Source of the DNA: Chrysaora quinquecirrha
Taxonomy: Eukaryota > Cnidaria > Scyphozoa > Semaeostomeae > Pelagiidae
Length of the DNA stretch: 64,000 nucleotides
NCBI GenBank assembly: GCA_014526335.1
Contig: JACTAT010000040.1
Span: 6,248,715 to 6,312,714, forward strand
Direction of reading: 5' to 3'
Positions 10,386 through 22,935 of this stretch are shown here, piece by piece (position 1 is the stretch's first letter; every line of letters starts with the position of its first letter). The translations under genes and the position numbers were made by a program. The notes below the pieces were generated by a model that had not been told where the DNA came from, searched no databases, and worked only from the letters and a program-made list of their open reading frames with translations.

Positions 10386-10985
10386 GTATTATGATATCAA
10401 CCCAATGGTCTCCATCTTTATCAATTTGAATTAATATTTCGTTTACTACTTTTTCGCCCTCAGGTATTAGATCTGTCCATGATATTTCATAACTGTCGTC
10501 CATACCTAATTTCTCATATATTTGGTCGTTAAAGATTAGGATAGTAGAGGCAATCTGTGTGTTGTTGGTTGAATAGGAATAATGTTGTACATCTTTGAAA
10601 CGTTCAAGGAAAGTGGAAGGATGTTCTTCTGAGAGGGGAAGGTTTGGTTTAATATGATACAGTTTAATTACACTCTCTATGTCGGTTATTTCATTTGTCG
10701 CTAAAAGAGGTTTCTTAACTTTCTTTATTGACTGCTTTTTCTGCTTACCGTCTACTTTTCATCTTTTCCTTTTACTTTCAATTTTCCCTGTCCATCTTTG
10801 CTTTGATCTTCGATAATTTCACATTCCTTTTCTTTACAAATATCGGTTCTGCCAGGCCCTGGATTAAGCTCAACGTCGCCGCTTAGTATTAGCAAGAGCG
10901 TGACATAGGCTTTACAACCATGTGTCTTCTTTGAGAGTGGCCTAATTCTCAAGGGATATTTTTCCTTGTGATCATAAAATGGCAC
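10386..10985 (-). pseudogene. CR1 ORF1, N-terminal part with 2A-like motif
   Basis: The frame from 10985 contains LSGDVELNPGPG, an exact match to the D-V/I-E-x-N-P-G-P ribosome-skipping consensus, after a hydrophobic stretch (YVTLLLIL). In other systems such motifs separate a nascent protein between the final Gly and Pro. The frame stops at 10752, but related sequence continues in another frame to about 10386 (for example VIKLYHIKPNLPL). N-terminal 2A motifs have been reported in ORF1 of animal APE-type LINEs. Activity here is untested and the ORF is broken. Confidence 0.75.
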
Positions 10986-11297
10986 TCGTAGTTTCCAAAT
11001 AATCCATTAGAACACATCAATTTATTTTCTTGAGTATCATAGTGAATTTTACGATTTAGACTACACTGATATCTAATTATCAAGGTATAGAGAAGTATAA
11101 GTGTAACTAGCTTCGAAAAGACGGCCGTCGCCATACTTGATACCATTTTATGCAGATCATCTGAACTTAGAATATTAAATGGCAGAACGTTTGGTGATAG
11201 TAGTGGAAACTTAACCTGCTTTTCTAACAATGGTGCCAGCTGTGTAGATTATGCGATAGCTTCCCAATCTTTATACGATGAAATATCTCTGTTTTAT

Positions 11298-12086
11298 GTG
11301 AATCAGCAATCCCATCTTTCAGATCATTGCAAAATAACAACTCATATTCCTAACAGAAAACCTATTGAAAAACCCCAAGAAGTTTATAATTGGAACAATC
11401 TGAATAATAACTATATTTGGGATGAAGAATCACCTGTAAAATTCTCACAAGCCCTTAACTGCATTAAAATAAAAACTAGAATTGCTAATATTCTCAAGGA
11501 CGCTAATACTTTAGCGGATCCTAACTTATTAGTTTCAGAATTATCAAATATCTTTCACTCAGCTGCTAAGACTTCTCTTAAACCTAAATTTAACAAGAAT
11601 GGCTCCGTGCCTAAAAAAGCATCCCGTAGAAAGAAATGGTTTGACTTGGACTGCAAATTATCAAAATCAGAGCTGAATAAGGTATCAAAACAGAAACACC
11701 GTAGCCCTCTTAACGAAATGGCAAGGATACGATACCGTGAAAAACTTAAACAATATAAATCCTTATTGCATACAAAACAGAGGAGCTTCTGGAATGAAAA
11801 AATCTTGAATCTTGAACGAAATGCAAACGATGGCAAATTTTGGAATATTTGGAAAGATTTTGACGAAAACGTATCAAAAAAACAAATTGAGATACAAGAT
11901 GGTTCAATCTGGGAAAATTACTACAAAACTCTTTTCTTGTCTAATGATCAAAATAACCAAAATTGTTTTTCCTCTAATGCTTCTGATGCGAATAGCTCAA
12001 TTCTCTGTAAGGAAATTGACGACAATGAACTTCTTGAAACAATAAAAAAACTTAAAAACAATAAAGCAGTGGGCCATGACGGATAA
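11298..12086 (+). pseudogene. LINE ORF2, endonuclease end and linker
   Basis: This 262-residue frame starts at the SDHC motif of the endonuclease (upstream, in frame but without Met, is the DYAIAS strand). It continues through the basic linker to KLKNNKAVGHDG, the usual entry to the reverse transcriptase. A one-base loss after GHDG at about 12078 ends the frame; the next frame resumes with the expected SNEMV. Confidence 0.82.
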
Positions 12087-12094
12087 GCAACGAA

Positions 12095-12652
12095 ATGGTT
12101 AGGAATTGCTCTCCTGATGTTTTCAATCTAATCAAACTAACTTTTAATGCGATAATCAATACAGGCAATGTCCCCAAATCTTGGTGCAAAGGGCTAATCA
12201 CACCTGTTCATAAAAAAGGACCAAAATCAAATCCCGATAACTACCGTGGAATCTGCGTTGCTAATGCTATGCTTAAGCTTTTTTGCCTGCTATTGAATAA
12301 ACGTCTCCAATCATTTGTAGATTTCAATAAGCTAATACATAAAAACCAAATTGGATTCCAGCACATTTCCCGAACATCAGACCATATTCTTACTCTTAAG
12401 GCCTTGATTAACAAGCATGTGAACGACAAAACAAAAAAGAAGGTTCACGCGGCTTTCATAGATTTTCGGAAAGCCTTCGACACGGTTTGGCACCGGGGGC
12501 TCTTTCAAAAACTACAAGAAAAGGGGCTTGATCAGAACTTTCTACGCATAATTGAGTCCATGTATTATAACACTGAGTGTGCAGTAAAACTAAATAATAA
12601 ATGTACTGATTTTTCAAATGCTCAAAAGGGGTCCGTCAAGGATGCCCTCTAA
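12095..12652 (+). pseudogene. LINE ORF2, reverse transcriptase N-terminal half
   Basis: This 185-residue frame contains the motifs LITPVHKKGPKSNPDNYRGI and AAFIDFRKAFDTVWH. It ends by frameshift at about 12615, in the block that reads CSKGVRQGC in the related copy at 42.4 kb. The shift looks like one missing base. Confidence 0.85.
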
Positions 12653-12684
12653 GCCCAACTCTTTTCAATATATACATAAATGAC

Positions 12685-13878
12685 TTGATTGACGAACTTA
12701 ACGTTAATAATCCAAACCCATTAAATCTAAATAATGAACCAATCACTTGTCTGTTCTACGCGGACGATCTCATAATACTTTCCTATTCACACGACGGGCT
12801 TCAAAGATGTCTAAACAGCCTTCATGAATATTGTAACCGCTGGAAACTTGAGGTTAATTCTGCCAAATCTAAATGTATGACATTCTATAAAAACAACTCA
12901 AAATACAAAAATACATTTCATATCAACAATGTACCAATAGAAAATGTAACTGAGTACACTTATCTGGGCATTACGATTAATGCAGCTTGTAACTTCAAGG
13001 AAACTTTAAATATGCTTAGTGCAAAAGCCAACCGTGCTCTTCTAGCTTTAAATAATAAATGTAAAATAAAGGATCTTCCAGTTAAAATTGCCCTAAAACT
13101 GTTTGACTCATTAATATCTCCAATCCTACTCTATGGCTCAGAAGTTTGGGCACCCTACCTTAACCTTGATAACAAAGAATGGGACAAATGTGAAATTGAA
13201 AAGACACATACACAATTTCTTAAACGCCTTCTTGGACTTAATAGATCAACTACCAATGCTTTAGTACGAGCTGAGCTGGGTCGCTTCCCTCTTAGTGTAG
13301 AAATAAACTGTAGAGTTCATAATTTTATCAAACATGTTTCTCACTACGCCGAACAAGACTCTTTAGTGGCACTAGCCCTAGCTTATGAGAGCTCTATAAC
13401 TAATCGTAATTCTATAGTATCATTTTTAGATAAATTTATACCTAGATCAAATCCTGATCAATCTATTTCCCTATCTAACAAAGATACCAAACTTATTTTA
13501 AAGCAAAACTATAACGTGTTCTGGAACTCATACATTTGTGATTGTTCCAAAGCACTCACTTACAAAACACATAAAAGCCAAATCTTCTTTGAACCATACC
13601 TTCAAATTATTACGAACAGGAAGTACAGAAGGATTCTTACGAAATTAAGACTAAGTGATCATTGTCTAGAAATAGAAAAGGGCAGACATTGTAGACCACC
13701 CATCGAAAGAGATAAACGTTTTTGTAAATTCTGCGTAAATAAGGTAGAAAATGAAATACATTTTCTCCTAGATTGCAAAAAGTACGAAATTGAACGTACA
13801 CAATTTTCGAATAAAGTACAGGAACTCTACCCTAACTTTATGAACATTCCAACGTCAGAGCAAAAGTATATTTTTTGA
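12685..13878 (+). pseudogene. LINE ORF2, reverse transcriptase C-terminal half and tail
   Basis: This 397-residue frame starts just after the LSPTLFN block and has the catalytic FYADDLIIL motif, the thumb (KLEVNSAKSKC, YLGITI) and the ILLYGSEVW segment. A Cys/His cluster near the end (FCKFC...HFLLDC) looks like a nucleic-acid-binding knuckle. A one-base shift at about 13876 produces the stop. Confidence 0.88.
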
Positions 13879-14090
13879 TGTCAAATGAGGACAACATTTT
13901 TCTTCAAATCTTCGGAAAATTTGTTACGGAAATCTATAACAAACGCCTGGATGTTAACCCCGATATTTGATGTAGAAATTAATTTCTTGTATGTTTTAGA
14001 ATTATTGTAGTAGCTTATTAAGCTTAAATTTTATTTTTTGTATTTTTCTTTTGTTAATGTAGACCATGTATCCTAGGATATTGTGTCGAA

Positions 14091-14127
<37 letters not shown>

Positions 14128-14129
<2 letters not shown>

Positions 14130-14632
14130 TTGATTAGCTAGTTAAGATAATCTCCAAAAACACCGCCGTAACAGTCCGCTGTTGAATAGAGACACAGAGC
14201 CAAATCTTTATTACCGTGACAGTAAGCCAATCTCCGAGTTTCATTAAGCATAACGGTATTGTCTAAAGCTTCATTATCTTTCCCTTTAGACGGAATTTTA
14301 TCAAGTAACCCAGTTTCTATCCTCCCCACAGGTCATTTATGAAATCACCCGACTTACAAGAACCGATTTCAAGAGGAGTTACCTTTGCCAAGTAGCATTG
14401 AGTTTCAGGTTTTTACTTTTAAATCATCTTATTCTAATTTCTCGGGTTATCAATACGCTTATCTTTTTAGTGGTATGTATTGCACTTGAACGCATTTGCA
14501 GCACGAAGAGCCGCTTGCAAGGCACATAGATGCTAGATGCTTTCGATTATTGTTGTTGGAAAAGGGCAACAGTAACAGCGCGATGCCATCTTTTCCTTCT
14601 TCTACACTGAGCTACAAATTGTCAGACCATAA
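14128..14632. other. Intergenic stretch, nothing recognised
   Basis: Short frames on both strands show no family features. Confidence 0.4.
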
Positions 14633-14907
14633 AGTCGTGGCCAAACAGTCAAACATTGTTGGTCAAACATTTGAGCTTTGCTTTACAAACAATGTTTGAC
14701 AGTTTGGCCACGTTGCAAAACAATGCTTGACAACCAGAACCTCCTTTGCAATGTCTCTAAAAAAAGGTAATAAACATTTTCTGCTTACTGTAAGCAAAAA
14801 ATGTATGATGAGCAAAGTTTTGTGATGTGGCTAACCGATCACACATTTTGTTAGAAGGCAAATTTCAGATGTTTGACTAACAATGTTTGAACGTTTGGCC
14901 AAGGGCC
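14633..14907. mobile_element. PIF/Harbinger-like MITE, copy 1
   Basis: The ends are inverted (CGTGGCCAAACAGTC left; TTTGGCCAAGGGCC right) with TAA on both sides (14630-14632 and 14908-14910). The interior repeats palindromic CAAACATTGTTTG-like units. Five or more relatives lie in the window. Confidence 0.78.
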
Positions 14908-14910
14908 TAA

Positions 14911-17809
14911 GTCTTCACACCACACGAAACACAAGGCTGAGATGTGCACGGGAATTCTGTGTCATAATAGAAACTGCTTGACTTGTTGATGAAAAGTAAT
15001 TCTGCAGGCGTGAGCTCACTCTCTTAATACATTAGAACGAATTACAATGATAAAACTTCCGAAAATTCATCTAAGATTCAGTGATGAGTCCTGGACTACG
15101 TTACTGTCTGCAGAACACGCAAAAATTTCCTAGGAAAAGAGGTTCAAGACTAGAGATTGCAAAACAAGGACAGTTGCAAAGCTTAATAAGCTTCCACATT
15201 CCTGTCTTGAATCTGAAACGCTCGTAGAGATATGTCTAGCTGAATATAGGACAAAAGGTATAAGACTTAGCTACCACCTTCATGTATTAGTCTTGTTAAT
15301 AAGACCCAAGAAGTCAAACATCTTACACAGCAAAGAAACAAGAAAGTGGTTTATAAGAAAGTAGTGCTCAACATGTTCATAACTTAAGATAGTTCAATGC
15401 TGGATTCTTTACACTTAAGAAGGTTTTGTTTCATATTCTCACTCTTAATGTTCTGTATGTTATTTTGACTCTTCTGTTCAGTCGTTTAGCTTGCTATTAA
15501 ACGAGTCTTAAGATTATTTTCTATAAAAAACGTGGTATTCCTGCAATGTACAAAGTGCCCTATACTGTGCATTCGCAAAAATACTGCATTCTAAAATTTT
15601 TCTAAGAAAGTCACAAGAAAGTTTTGGTACTGAAAACATGAAGTGTCTAAGAAAGTTTCAATACTGGCCCAAAAAAACTTTCTTATAAAATAAAAAACGT
15701 GTATACTAAATTACACAAGGTAACCCAACATAACTCAAGGTTACTCTAACACAGCTATGTTACATTTATCAGTATCGCAAGTTTTATTCTTATTCTTGCT
15801 CTTCATTGCAAAGTTATAACAGCATAACTGCATGCCACTAATGTACAAAGACTGTTTGAAATGTAAACAAAATAAATAGCCATCATGCACTGTCATTGAA
15901 AATGAACAAAAAAAGTTATTCGTAAAGTAAAGGTCATATAGTTTCAATAGAGTAGAGTATAAATATTTTTAAAGAGTTTACTGCACTGGAGAGTTTACAT
16001 TGCATATATTATACAAGGCATGATTTTATTGCAATAAATTGGGCATAGCTATCTTACATTTGGTAAAAGCGAAGCAAATAACTTTAAAGAATAATACAAA
16101 TTTTGCAGCCAGTAAGGCAAAATTGTCTTTACTATAGGCTCTATCCTGCGAGGCTTTACAGGGTTATAGCCAGCTAGTTGTAGAGTAGCTTTCGCATACT
16201 GAAGGAGGCTTGGCATTTTTTATACAATGTGTAAGTCTATAGTGAAATGTATTGTTTTGCAATTACCTAAAACAGGTACAGTTTCATACAGCACGTAACT
16301 ATAGATATTCAGTACACATCAAGCGTAATATTAAATAGTATTCTACTGCAGGCCGACGATGGGAAGCTTGCATAATCAATACACTACGTGATCATAACAG
16401 TATAACATACATGGCACGTATCTAGGTAACATTCACTATGTTATGAAGAGAGCATCGCATGCATATTTACGTTTTTCACCGCATGTTGCTACTGATCTCT
16501 ACTTGAGTCGATTGAACATAGAGGTTTGGTGTGCGGGGTCCATAATAATATGTTCCTAATGACTGCGCATGAATTCAAGAGGCTATACATTGAATCTATT
16601 CATCCATGAGTGCAGCTACGGATATTAAAACGACGACGACAGTGACAAAGTCATATAGCGACGAAGCAACGCAGATTGGAACAGCTAATGCTAAGCATTT
16701 CAAGGATTTATATATTTATCTGTTTAGGAGCCAAGAACAAGCTGATTCAAACTAAAGAGTTCAAAACACAAGATTGGAGTTGTCCAGTAAGATTTTTCAA
16801 AGATTTTTCCAACTTCTCTTTTTTCAAACATGTTGATACTCGTCACTATGGTGAAAGTTATAAGTTTCTAATTGTGTTGCACGTAGTTATCCATATAAGC
16901 TATTATTTTGTTATAATTTATAATAATTAAAGTAGCATACTCAGTATTAAATAAGCTCTACGTAAAGAAACGAATTTCGAGGAACAAATCAAATAACTAC
17001 AGTACATCGGCTAAGATCTTAGACCTTTAAACGCAAGTTACTTGGTTTATCAGTTTTTGGAAACCAAAAGCCTAAACAACATAGAAAGTAAAACAAACGA
17101 TATATATAACAAATATGATACGTTTAAATTATTGTACTAATTATTGCTGAGTCCATAGCAAAACTTAGATGTTTAAAACGCCATAACATTTTTGAATTCA
17201 GTGCTTTTGTAACATCCATTTCTACATTTTGATACATTGAAACATTGATTGCGTTTGTTTCGACGAATATTTTACTTTGGTACAATTCTGCCTCGGACAT
17301 GAGGGTCGAAATAGAATGACAAGAACGAATCACTTGGTAATGCAAGCTTATCGAATCAGCGATGTTTTTGATCGCCTGTTTCGCTAGTGCAAAGGGCGAT
17401 CTGAGAAACGCGAACGCCTCAGTGAAGAACGGACCTGGCTGAATCACACACTATGGCTAAGAATCTGATCATTTTACATTGATGTTATAGAAACACAAAA
17501 ACCTGAAAACGTTGCCTTGCTCCGTAGTAATTGTTTCGCCTACAAAATACGACAAATGTGCGAAAACATAGAGCCTACCCCTGCAAGAAATGGTCCAAAC
17601 AGAGTAACAACACTTTTCTTCAGCGTAAGCTACTACAACCCGAAACCCAGCCCTTAATCGAACAAAATACACAATTTATTAGTGCTTCTACGACTCGCAT
17701 GTAGAGTACAAACTCTATAAACACATTGCATAAAGTCTTTCTAGGTTTATCATCACTGGACAAACGATTAAGCGCTGTAAATCTATTTTAGGTTGGTCGT
17801 CAGAAAGAG
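14911..17809. other. Long stretch without a supported gene
   Basis: AT-rich. At about 15600-15701, repeated AAGAAAGT motifs end in TAAAAAACGTG before TA, which looks like the degraded end of an M1-related MITE. A TATA-like CTCTATAAAC lies at 17711, about 100 bases before a candidate signal-peptide exon. Small ORFs at 16676-16930 (+) and 17124-17447 (-) have no recognisable domain. Confidence 0.4.
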
Positions 17810-17893
17810 ATGATCGCTAAATCCAGCCTAACAATTTTGTTTCTGATGTTGATCACATGCCTAAGGAGATCTTCGTCAATGAGTCTGAGACTG
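17810..17893 (+). CDS. Candidate signal-peptide exon of cysteine-rich gene A
   Basis: The 28 codons start MIAKSSLTILFLMLITC, a Lys followed by a hydrophobic core ending at Cys: a good secretory signal. They run to a possible donor GTTTGT in phase 0. The other two signal-peptide exons in the window (31353-31469 and 40875-40952) also end in phase 0. The link to the gene A module exons at 21577 and 24500 is inference: the distance is 3.7 kb and the donor is weak. No exon corresponding to gene C exon 2 was found between them. Confidence 0.4.
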
Positions 17894-20800
17894 GTTTGTA
17901 AACTTTTATTATATTCTTATCTCATATCACTGTTGCGATTCTTCTAAGCTCTACTCAAATGAAACATATATCTTACAGAATTAAGATGACTTGCGTTATT
18001 TGCGCGCTTCGCAGATAACTTCACAAAATATACAATCATACAAACCAGAAAAAGTAAGCAAATGTTTCTGGATAAAACCCCAGTTTCAAAACTGAACCCA
18101 CAATTTAAAAACTCATCTAATTTCCTGGTATAGAAGCTAGCACGCCCTGCTTGGCTCAGCGATATAGCTACAGTACCAGTCGCCCACGTTAACGATATAT
18201 CAAGCTTCAGATTGAGAAATGGGTTGTCATGAAAGGAAAAGATGGGACCATCTTTGGTCTCATCATCCCAAGGTCGTGGGACTCTTCTGACACACCTGTT
18301 TTATTCCAAAGCCAGCTCTCACTAAACATATACCGTCACCTCTAAGGAATACGCTTGTAGGGACATCATGAAATTTCGGCACAATCTCGGATGATCTTTA
18401 TTTGACTTTACAGACGAGAGGAGATTTAATCGAACACTGGCCCTAAATCAGTAAGAACACAGTTTATCCCTAAATTTAAAGGCAGTTTGGGGAAAGATTG
18501 AAGTCAATTTATGGTCAATTTGGGGGCAAAGTGGATCTAGGGTCGAGTCGTTTTACTGTGTATAAAAGCTAAGACAGGCTGAGCGATGAATTTCAACCCA
18601 TTGCAGAAGGACACTTCATTAAAGAGGACAGAGTTAGCTAGTCCCTAAAGTCTCCGTTTTAGAGAGACTAGTCAAGAGACTTCGTTGGGATTTGTAAGTT
18701 TTAATGGTCAAAGACGTTTGAATGTCATAAACATTTTTTTCAATTAAGCAACTGGAATTAGGTCCAGCCCTCAATAGTTGCTTAACATATCTAGTATTTC
18801 ACCCTCCCAGAATGACTGGTACCCCCTAAAACCTCTTCTTTTAGCTCTTTTCTGGATTTTCAGGTTGCAAGGATGTAAAATGCGAAGAAAGCTATTTCAC
18901 CAAAAATTTTAACAAAATCTCAGCCCTGGTTGCTTATTGACCAGTTGTTTATTAAAAAAATAAAGTATACAGAATGACGGCCATGCCTAGCTTTTCATTG
19001 AGACCGCGACGACGCTGAAGAGGAACGGAGGGAGACAGGCTTAAGCGGATAAATTGATAAATCCTTCACTAAAAAGGCCGTCGGCAATTATTCTACACTG
19101 TACAATCAAGGAAACACAATTACCGAGGGAGGAAATACTTTTAATTTTTCCTTAAATTCCACCATAGGATCAGGGCAAAAGGAAATTAGGTCAAAAATTC
19201 GCTAGATATAAGAAGCGATACTTTGCATACAGATTAACCAGCAAAATTCTATGACTCATAGATAGAGTACTACAAAGAATTTCCTTGGGCCTTTGGGCTT
19301 CGAAAAATTGCAGTCATTCTAACGTATTGCGAATATTCGAATTGACTTTTAAAACGAATGAGTATAGGTAGGCTTCAGTTTTGAGGCCTTTTTGGAAATC
19401 TGTTCCGTGGCATTTTTTTTTTCTTTTGAGTTCTAATAGTTAGCCCTTCATTTTTAAGATTTATCTGTCTTTTTCATAGCTTATAGCTTAGGATGCTATT
19501 ACACATGTTTTAAAACTAATTCAACGGTCTTAATAATGACTGAATGCATAAAAAGCTTAAGTTGATAGGATTATCTATTAACGTATTAAAAGATCTAAAA
19601 CTAGAAAACTTTTGAAAAAAAGAATTTAGACATTGCGTTGCTTTTAAAATTAAATGGAAAAGGACAGTTGAATATGCTTGTCCGGTGCTTGTGTTTAATG
19701 TCCGAGCCTTAAACAGGAGAATTTGAACCTTTGGTGCATCGACTGGTTTACCTGAGTATTAACCGTTGACGGCAGGTGATTTGTCGGGGAAATCGGTTAA
19801 TGGCAAGAGGTAATCGCCCCAGCAGCCATTAACCTTCGTTAAACCTGTTGTCTAACGGTCCTGTTCCATAAATAAATTTTTGGTGACTGTTAGACAACTT
19901 TAAACAATACAGTAAATATTCTGATTGTGAATGAAATTTCAGTATAGATGGCGTTGTGAGCGGAAGGGAATAAGCATAACGTGTGGGAATAGGGTGCACG
20001 TTGTCCTGTTCTTTTGGGCAACTATATACATATGGTGGGGCGAAACGCTGTAGTACTGAAAGTTGATAAAATAATTGGCTACCCAACAGCTAAAGCTTTT
20101 TTGTTTTTGCTTGGGTGTGGTCAAGGTTCCTTCACTCTGTGCGTATCCAAGGGCGTAAAAGAGGCGTTATAAAAATTCACTGGCCTACCATTTCACAATG
20201 CCAAGCATTTTGCATTCTTCAAGCGAATTTTTGACTTCACCAATGCCTAGGATCTGTTTTTGTAGAATGAAATGAAAACATTCCAAAATCTGCATTCCTT
20301 CTTACAGTTACAGAGGATTAATAATCTAGCCGCACCTCGAAACCTTAAAAATACTCTCAGCAAGAACATAGCAAGCAAGTATCCAAAGTTTGATCTCTGT
20401 GGAGACCTTGCGTCCGACTAAAACGTTATAATGGGCTGCACGCGTGCTGTAATAAGTTCAACTACGCTCACTCTTTATAAGCAACAAACTCTCGAAATAA
20501 TTCACGTTCAGACTATAGGCTCTAGCGAAAGAAATGGAGTCGAATGGAAATACAGGCACATGCACTATGCTTTATGCCAAACTGCACAAGAAATGTTGGA
20601 AGTTAAGCAGAACTATCTACAGTTATTTTGATCCCAGTACAACGGGCCCCTGACATAAAGAACTTCCCTGTGTAACAAACTGAATATATGACCACGGAAT
20701 AACAAAGGGTTTGTTTTACCTCCACGTTTTACCAGGATTCAACCGTATCGTTATTTATTTTTTCGTGGATGGCCTGAGCCTCGTTTAACACTCGGTATAC

Positions 20801-21576
20801 CATTGCTATACACTTATGCTTGGTATGACGACTTACAAAAGATGCACTCTATACATACAAATGTAGTACAAAGACCAGCTACACAACGACCTTGGAAACG
20901 ATTCCGTGCCCACGTTACACCCCCTACGTTACATTTCTAAAGTCGAGCAGGGTGACACTGTAATGCTTTACAATTAACTCAGGATGAAATAAACAGAATA
21001 AGTAAACAATCCACTATGATATATAATAAACAAAAATGAAATGAAAAGATCACAAACTGACTTCACCGTTTTGCTCAGCATCAGAAAGTATTGAGAATAT
21101 GCAAAGTGTTTTCGTCCCCCTCATTTGCCCATGCTGCGAGAGTCACAAACGGCAATTAATACAATACCTTGAATCGCTAGTCGGTACTCCAGAGAAGAAT
21201 ACTTTTTGATATATGGAAAAAACTTTTTCAGAATGCAGAAAACTCTCCTTCTTCACTCCCCTCTTTCACATTAATTTACCTCTCACGTTCTTTACCTTTT
21301 TCTTCGTCTCATTTTTCTGGAAATTTCCGAGAGATCGAAATCGAAAGTCTGTTCTTTTGGGCAACTCTTATGCACTAAAAGAGCGTGGATCACATTCATA
21401 GCCAAAGTAGAGGGCGTGGTCAGCAAAAAATTTCTGGGGCTCCGCCAAAAAACCCCCTGTACTTGGTCAAATGTGCAGTGATAATTTTTTTTTATAATAA
21501 GGTATGGGGTTAATACTTTAACTTCAAAGGCATTGGTCATTTCACGCACAAATTCATAACATACTTTCTCTTACAG
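17894..21576. other. Putative first intron of gene A, no other feature supported
   Basis: Several short ORFs on both strands lack recognisable domains. I looked for a further cysteine-module exon and found none that combines an acceptor with the expected spacing. Confidence 0.35.
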
Positions 21577-21687
21577 GCACAAATTTGTCAAAGACATCAA
21601 GACTGTGGACTTTTTAGCATATGCGAAAATGGATGGTGCAGACCTATACGATCACTAACAGATCTTGAGAAGAAGAAACCAGTAGTG
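21577..21687 (+). CDS. Cysteine-module exon, gene A (paralogue of gene C exon 3)
   Basis: After a good acceptor (CTTTCTCTTACAG) the phase-0 frame reads AQICQRHQDCGLFSICENGW then CRP. The spacing is C-x5-C-x5-C-x4-C followed by Arg. Gene C exon 3 has TCKRHMDC and then C-x6-C-R, with the same C-x-R-H-x-D-C core, acceptor phase and similar length. The donor is either GTAGTG at 21682 or, more consensus-like, GTGGGT at 21688; both keep phase 0. It probably encodes one disulfide-rich module of a secreted peptide. Its function is unknown. Confidence 0.65.
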
Positions 21688-21936
21688 GTGGGTATTGACT
21701 GTCGAATTGCGTTAAAAGAATCCCAAAAGAATCCCATGGGTTTTTCTTCCAGTGTTCAGTCAAACCGAATGCCCAAAGAGGAGAAGATTACTCCCAGTTC
21801 AGCGCTTCTCACAAAGATGTTCGGAGCCAAAACTGAGACCCTAAGCCTTGGGAATCGCTGTTCCGTTTCGGCCTCGGCAATCCTTGTGAGTCATGCTGTC
21901 TGGGGCCTGATGCATTTACAAAATCCTATCAATATA

Positions 21937-22548
21937 CAGGGTGGCCCAAAAAAAAGGGACCCCCTTAGGTAAATAATTTCTGTGTAAATTTTCTCAAGGA
22001 GGAATTTTATCAAATTTATACCAGGTAATATTCAAGTCAAGTGCGCTATCGTGTAGAAATATGTTGGCGATAAGAGCTTCTATCTCGGCGCAATGGGACA
22101 TTAAATTTATGATGTCCCAAAATCTGCTGTTTACATTCCATCATTGCGTACTGTACTGCAATCGTGCGTGAAGAAGAATCATGATCCCAGAGTAAAATTG
22201 TCACGACCGTTAATGTATGGTCAGTCATATTAGTGAAGTGTTTTGAGCAGGATTGAGGACATTTTGAATATCATTTGACTGAAAGAATGAGTTATTGATT
22301 TTTCTGTTTTGTTGCGTAAGGATTACGTAAGGGTATAAAGTTGCATATTTTGTTACAGTACGTTTTTGGATTGTAAAGTTTTAAAGTCAATTTATTCAGA
22401 GATACTAACCCATATCATCATGATATTTACACGATATATCTCACTTGAGTTGAATATCATGTAGTATTAATTTCATGAAATTCCAACTTAAGAATAAATT
22501 ATTAATAAATTATTTGGTTAGGGGGTCCCTTTTTTCTGGGCCACCCTG
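21937..22548. mobile_element. Tc1/mariner-type MITE, 612 bp
   Basis: Terminal inverted repeats CAGGGTGGCCCA and TGGGCCACCCTG extend about 25 bases with few differences, and TA flanks both ends (21935-21936 and 22549-22550). A 60-residue minus ORF at 22046-22228 could be a degraded N-terminal helix-turn-helix fragment of a transposase, but this is weak. It lies in the last intron of gene A. Confidence 0.9.
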
Positions 22549-22935
22549 TATATTGGAATGATCAAACGGAGCTTTCACATCACTGAACCAGGCTTATGAG
22601 TTTCTCACAGTGTACAGTATTGTTCTAAAGAGGATATTGATTAATTAGTTACACGATTTTTGAGAAATCAGATAAGCCGTATTCATGGCCAACCGTAATT
22701 TTGTTATGGAAACAACTGAGATTACTAACTGTGTTAAGTGTGACGTTCAATTTTCGTTTGGTGAAATTATTCTGTTTAAAGTCAATTTCCTCGAAACGCT
22801 ATAACGGCTAATGGTTTCATAAATAGCGATTGGACCTAGAGTTGGACAATCGTGTCTTGTAGCAGTCTACCGTCTTGGACATATACATATAATGGGAAAA
22901 AAGGCATAACGTGCTTAAATAACCCCCCACCATTA

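Larger units (their letters stand above)
5936..11145 (-). mobile_element. CR1-like non-LTR retrotransposon, nearly full length
   Basis: Read on the minus strand, this ~5.2-kb element has, in order: an ORF1 remnant with a 2A-like motif, a coiled coil, an SGNH esterase, an AP-type endonuclease remnant, a reverse transcriptase and a C-terminal region. It ends in a short ACTTAT-type microsatellite at 5936-5960, as CR1/L2-type elements often do. The ORF1 esterase is a known CR1 feature. Frameshifts and stops split all ORFs, so the copy is dead. The 5' limit is approximate, because it abuts the truncated 5' end of another LINE at about 11145. Confidence 0.85.
11145..14127 (+). mobile_element. 5'-truncated LINE with poly(A) tail
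   Basis: The element begins inside an endonuclease domain (ILNGRTFGDSSGNLTC near 11165, then LSDHC near 11315). It continues through a full reverse transcriptase and a long C-terminal region, and ends in about 30 A at 14097-14127. Poly(A) and sequence separate it from the CR1-like element next to it. A second member of this lineage is at 42218-43414. Only three or so single-base frameshifts damage it, so it is fairly young. The clade (L2-, Daphne- or Jockey-like) is left open. Confidence 0.85.

Noticed and set aside
17124..17447. 107-codon minus ORF with natural-looking composition
   Set aside because: No recognisable domain, splice context or paralogue; could be chance.
19829..21549. Two minus ORFs (19829-20086 and 21292-21549) sharing SCPKEQ
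   Set aside because: The shared part is one stretch of about 18 bases and the flanks are not collinear, so it is likely coincidence or a very short repeat.
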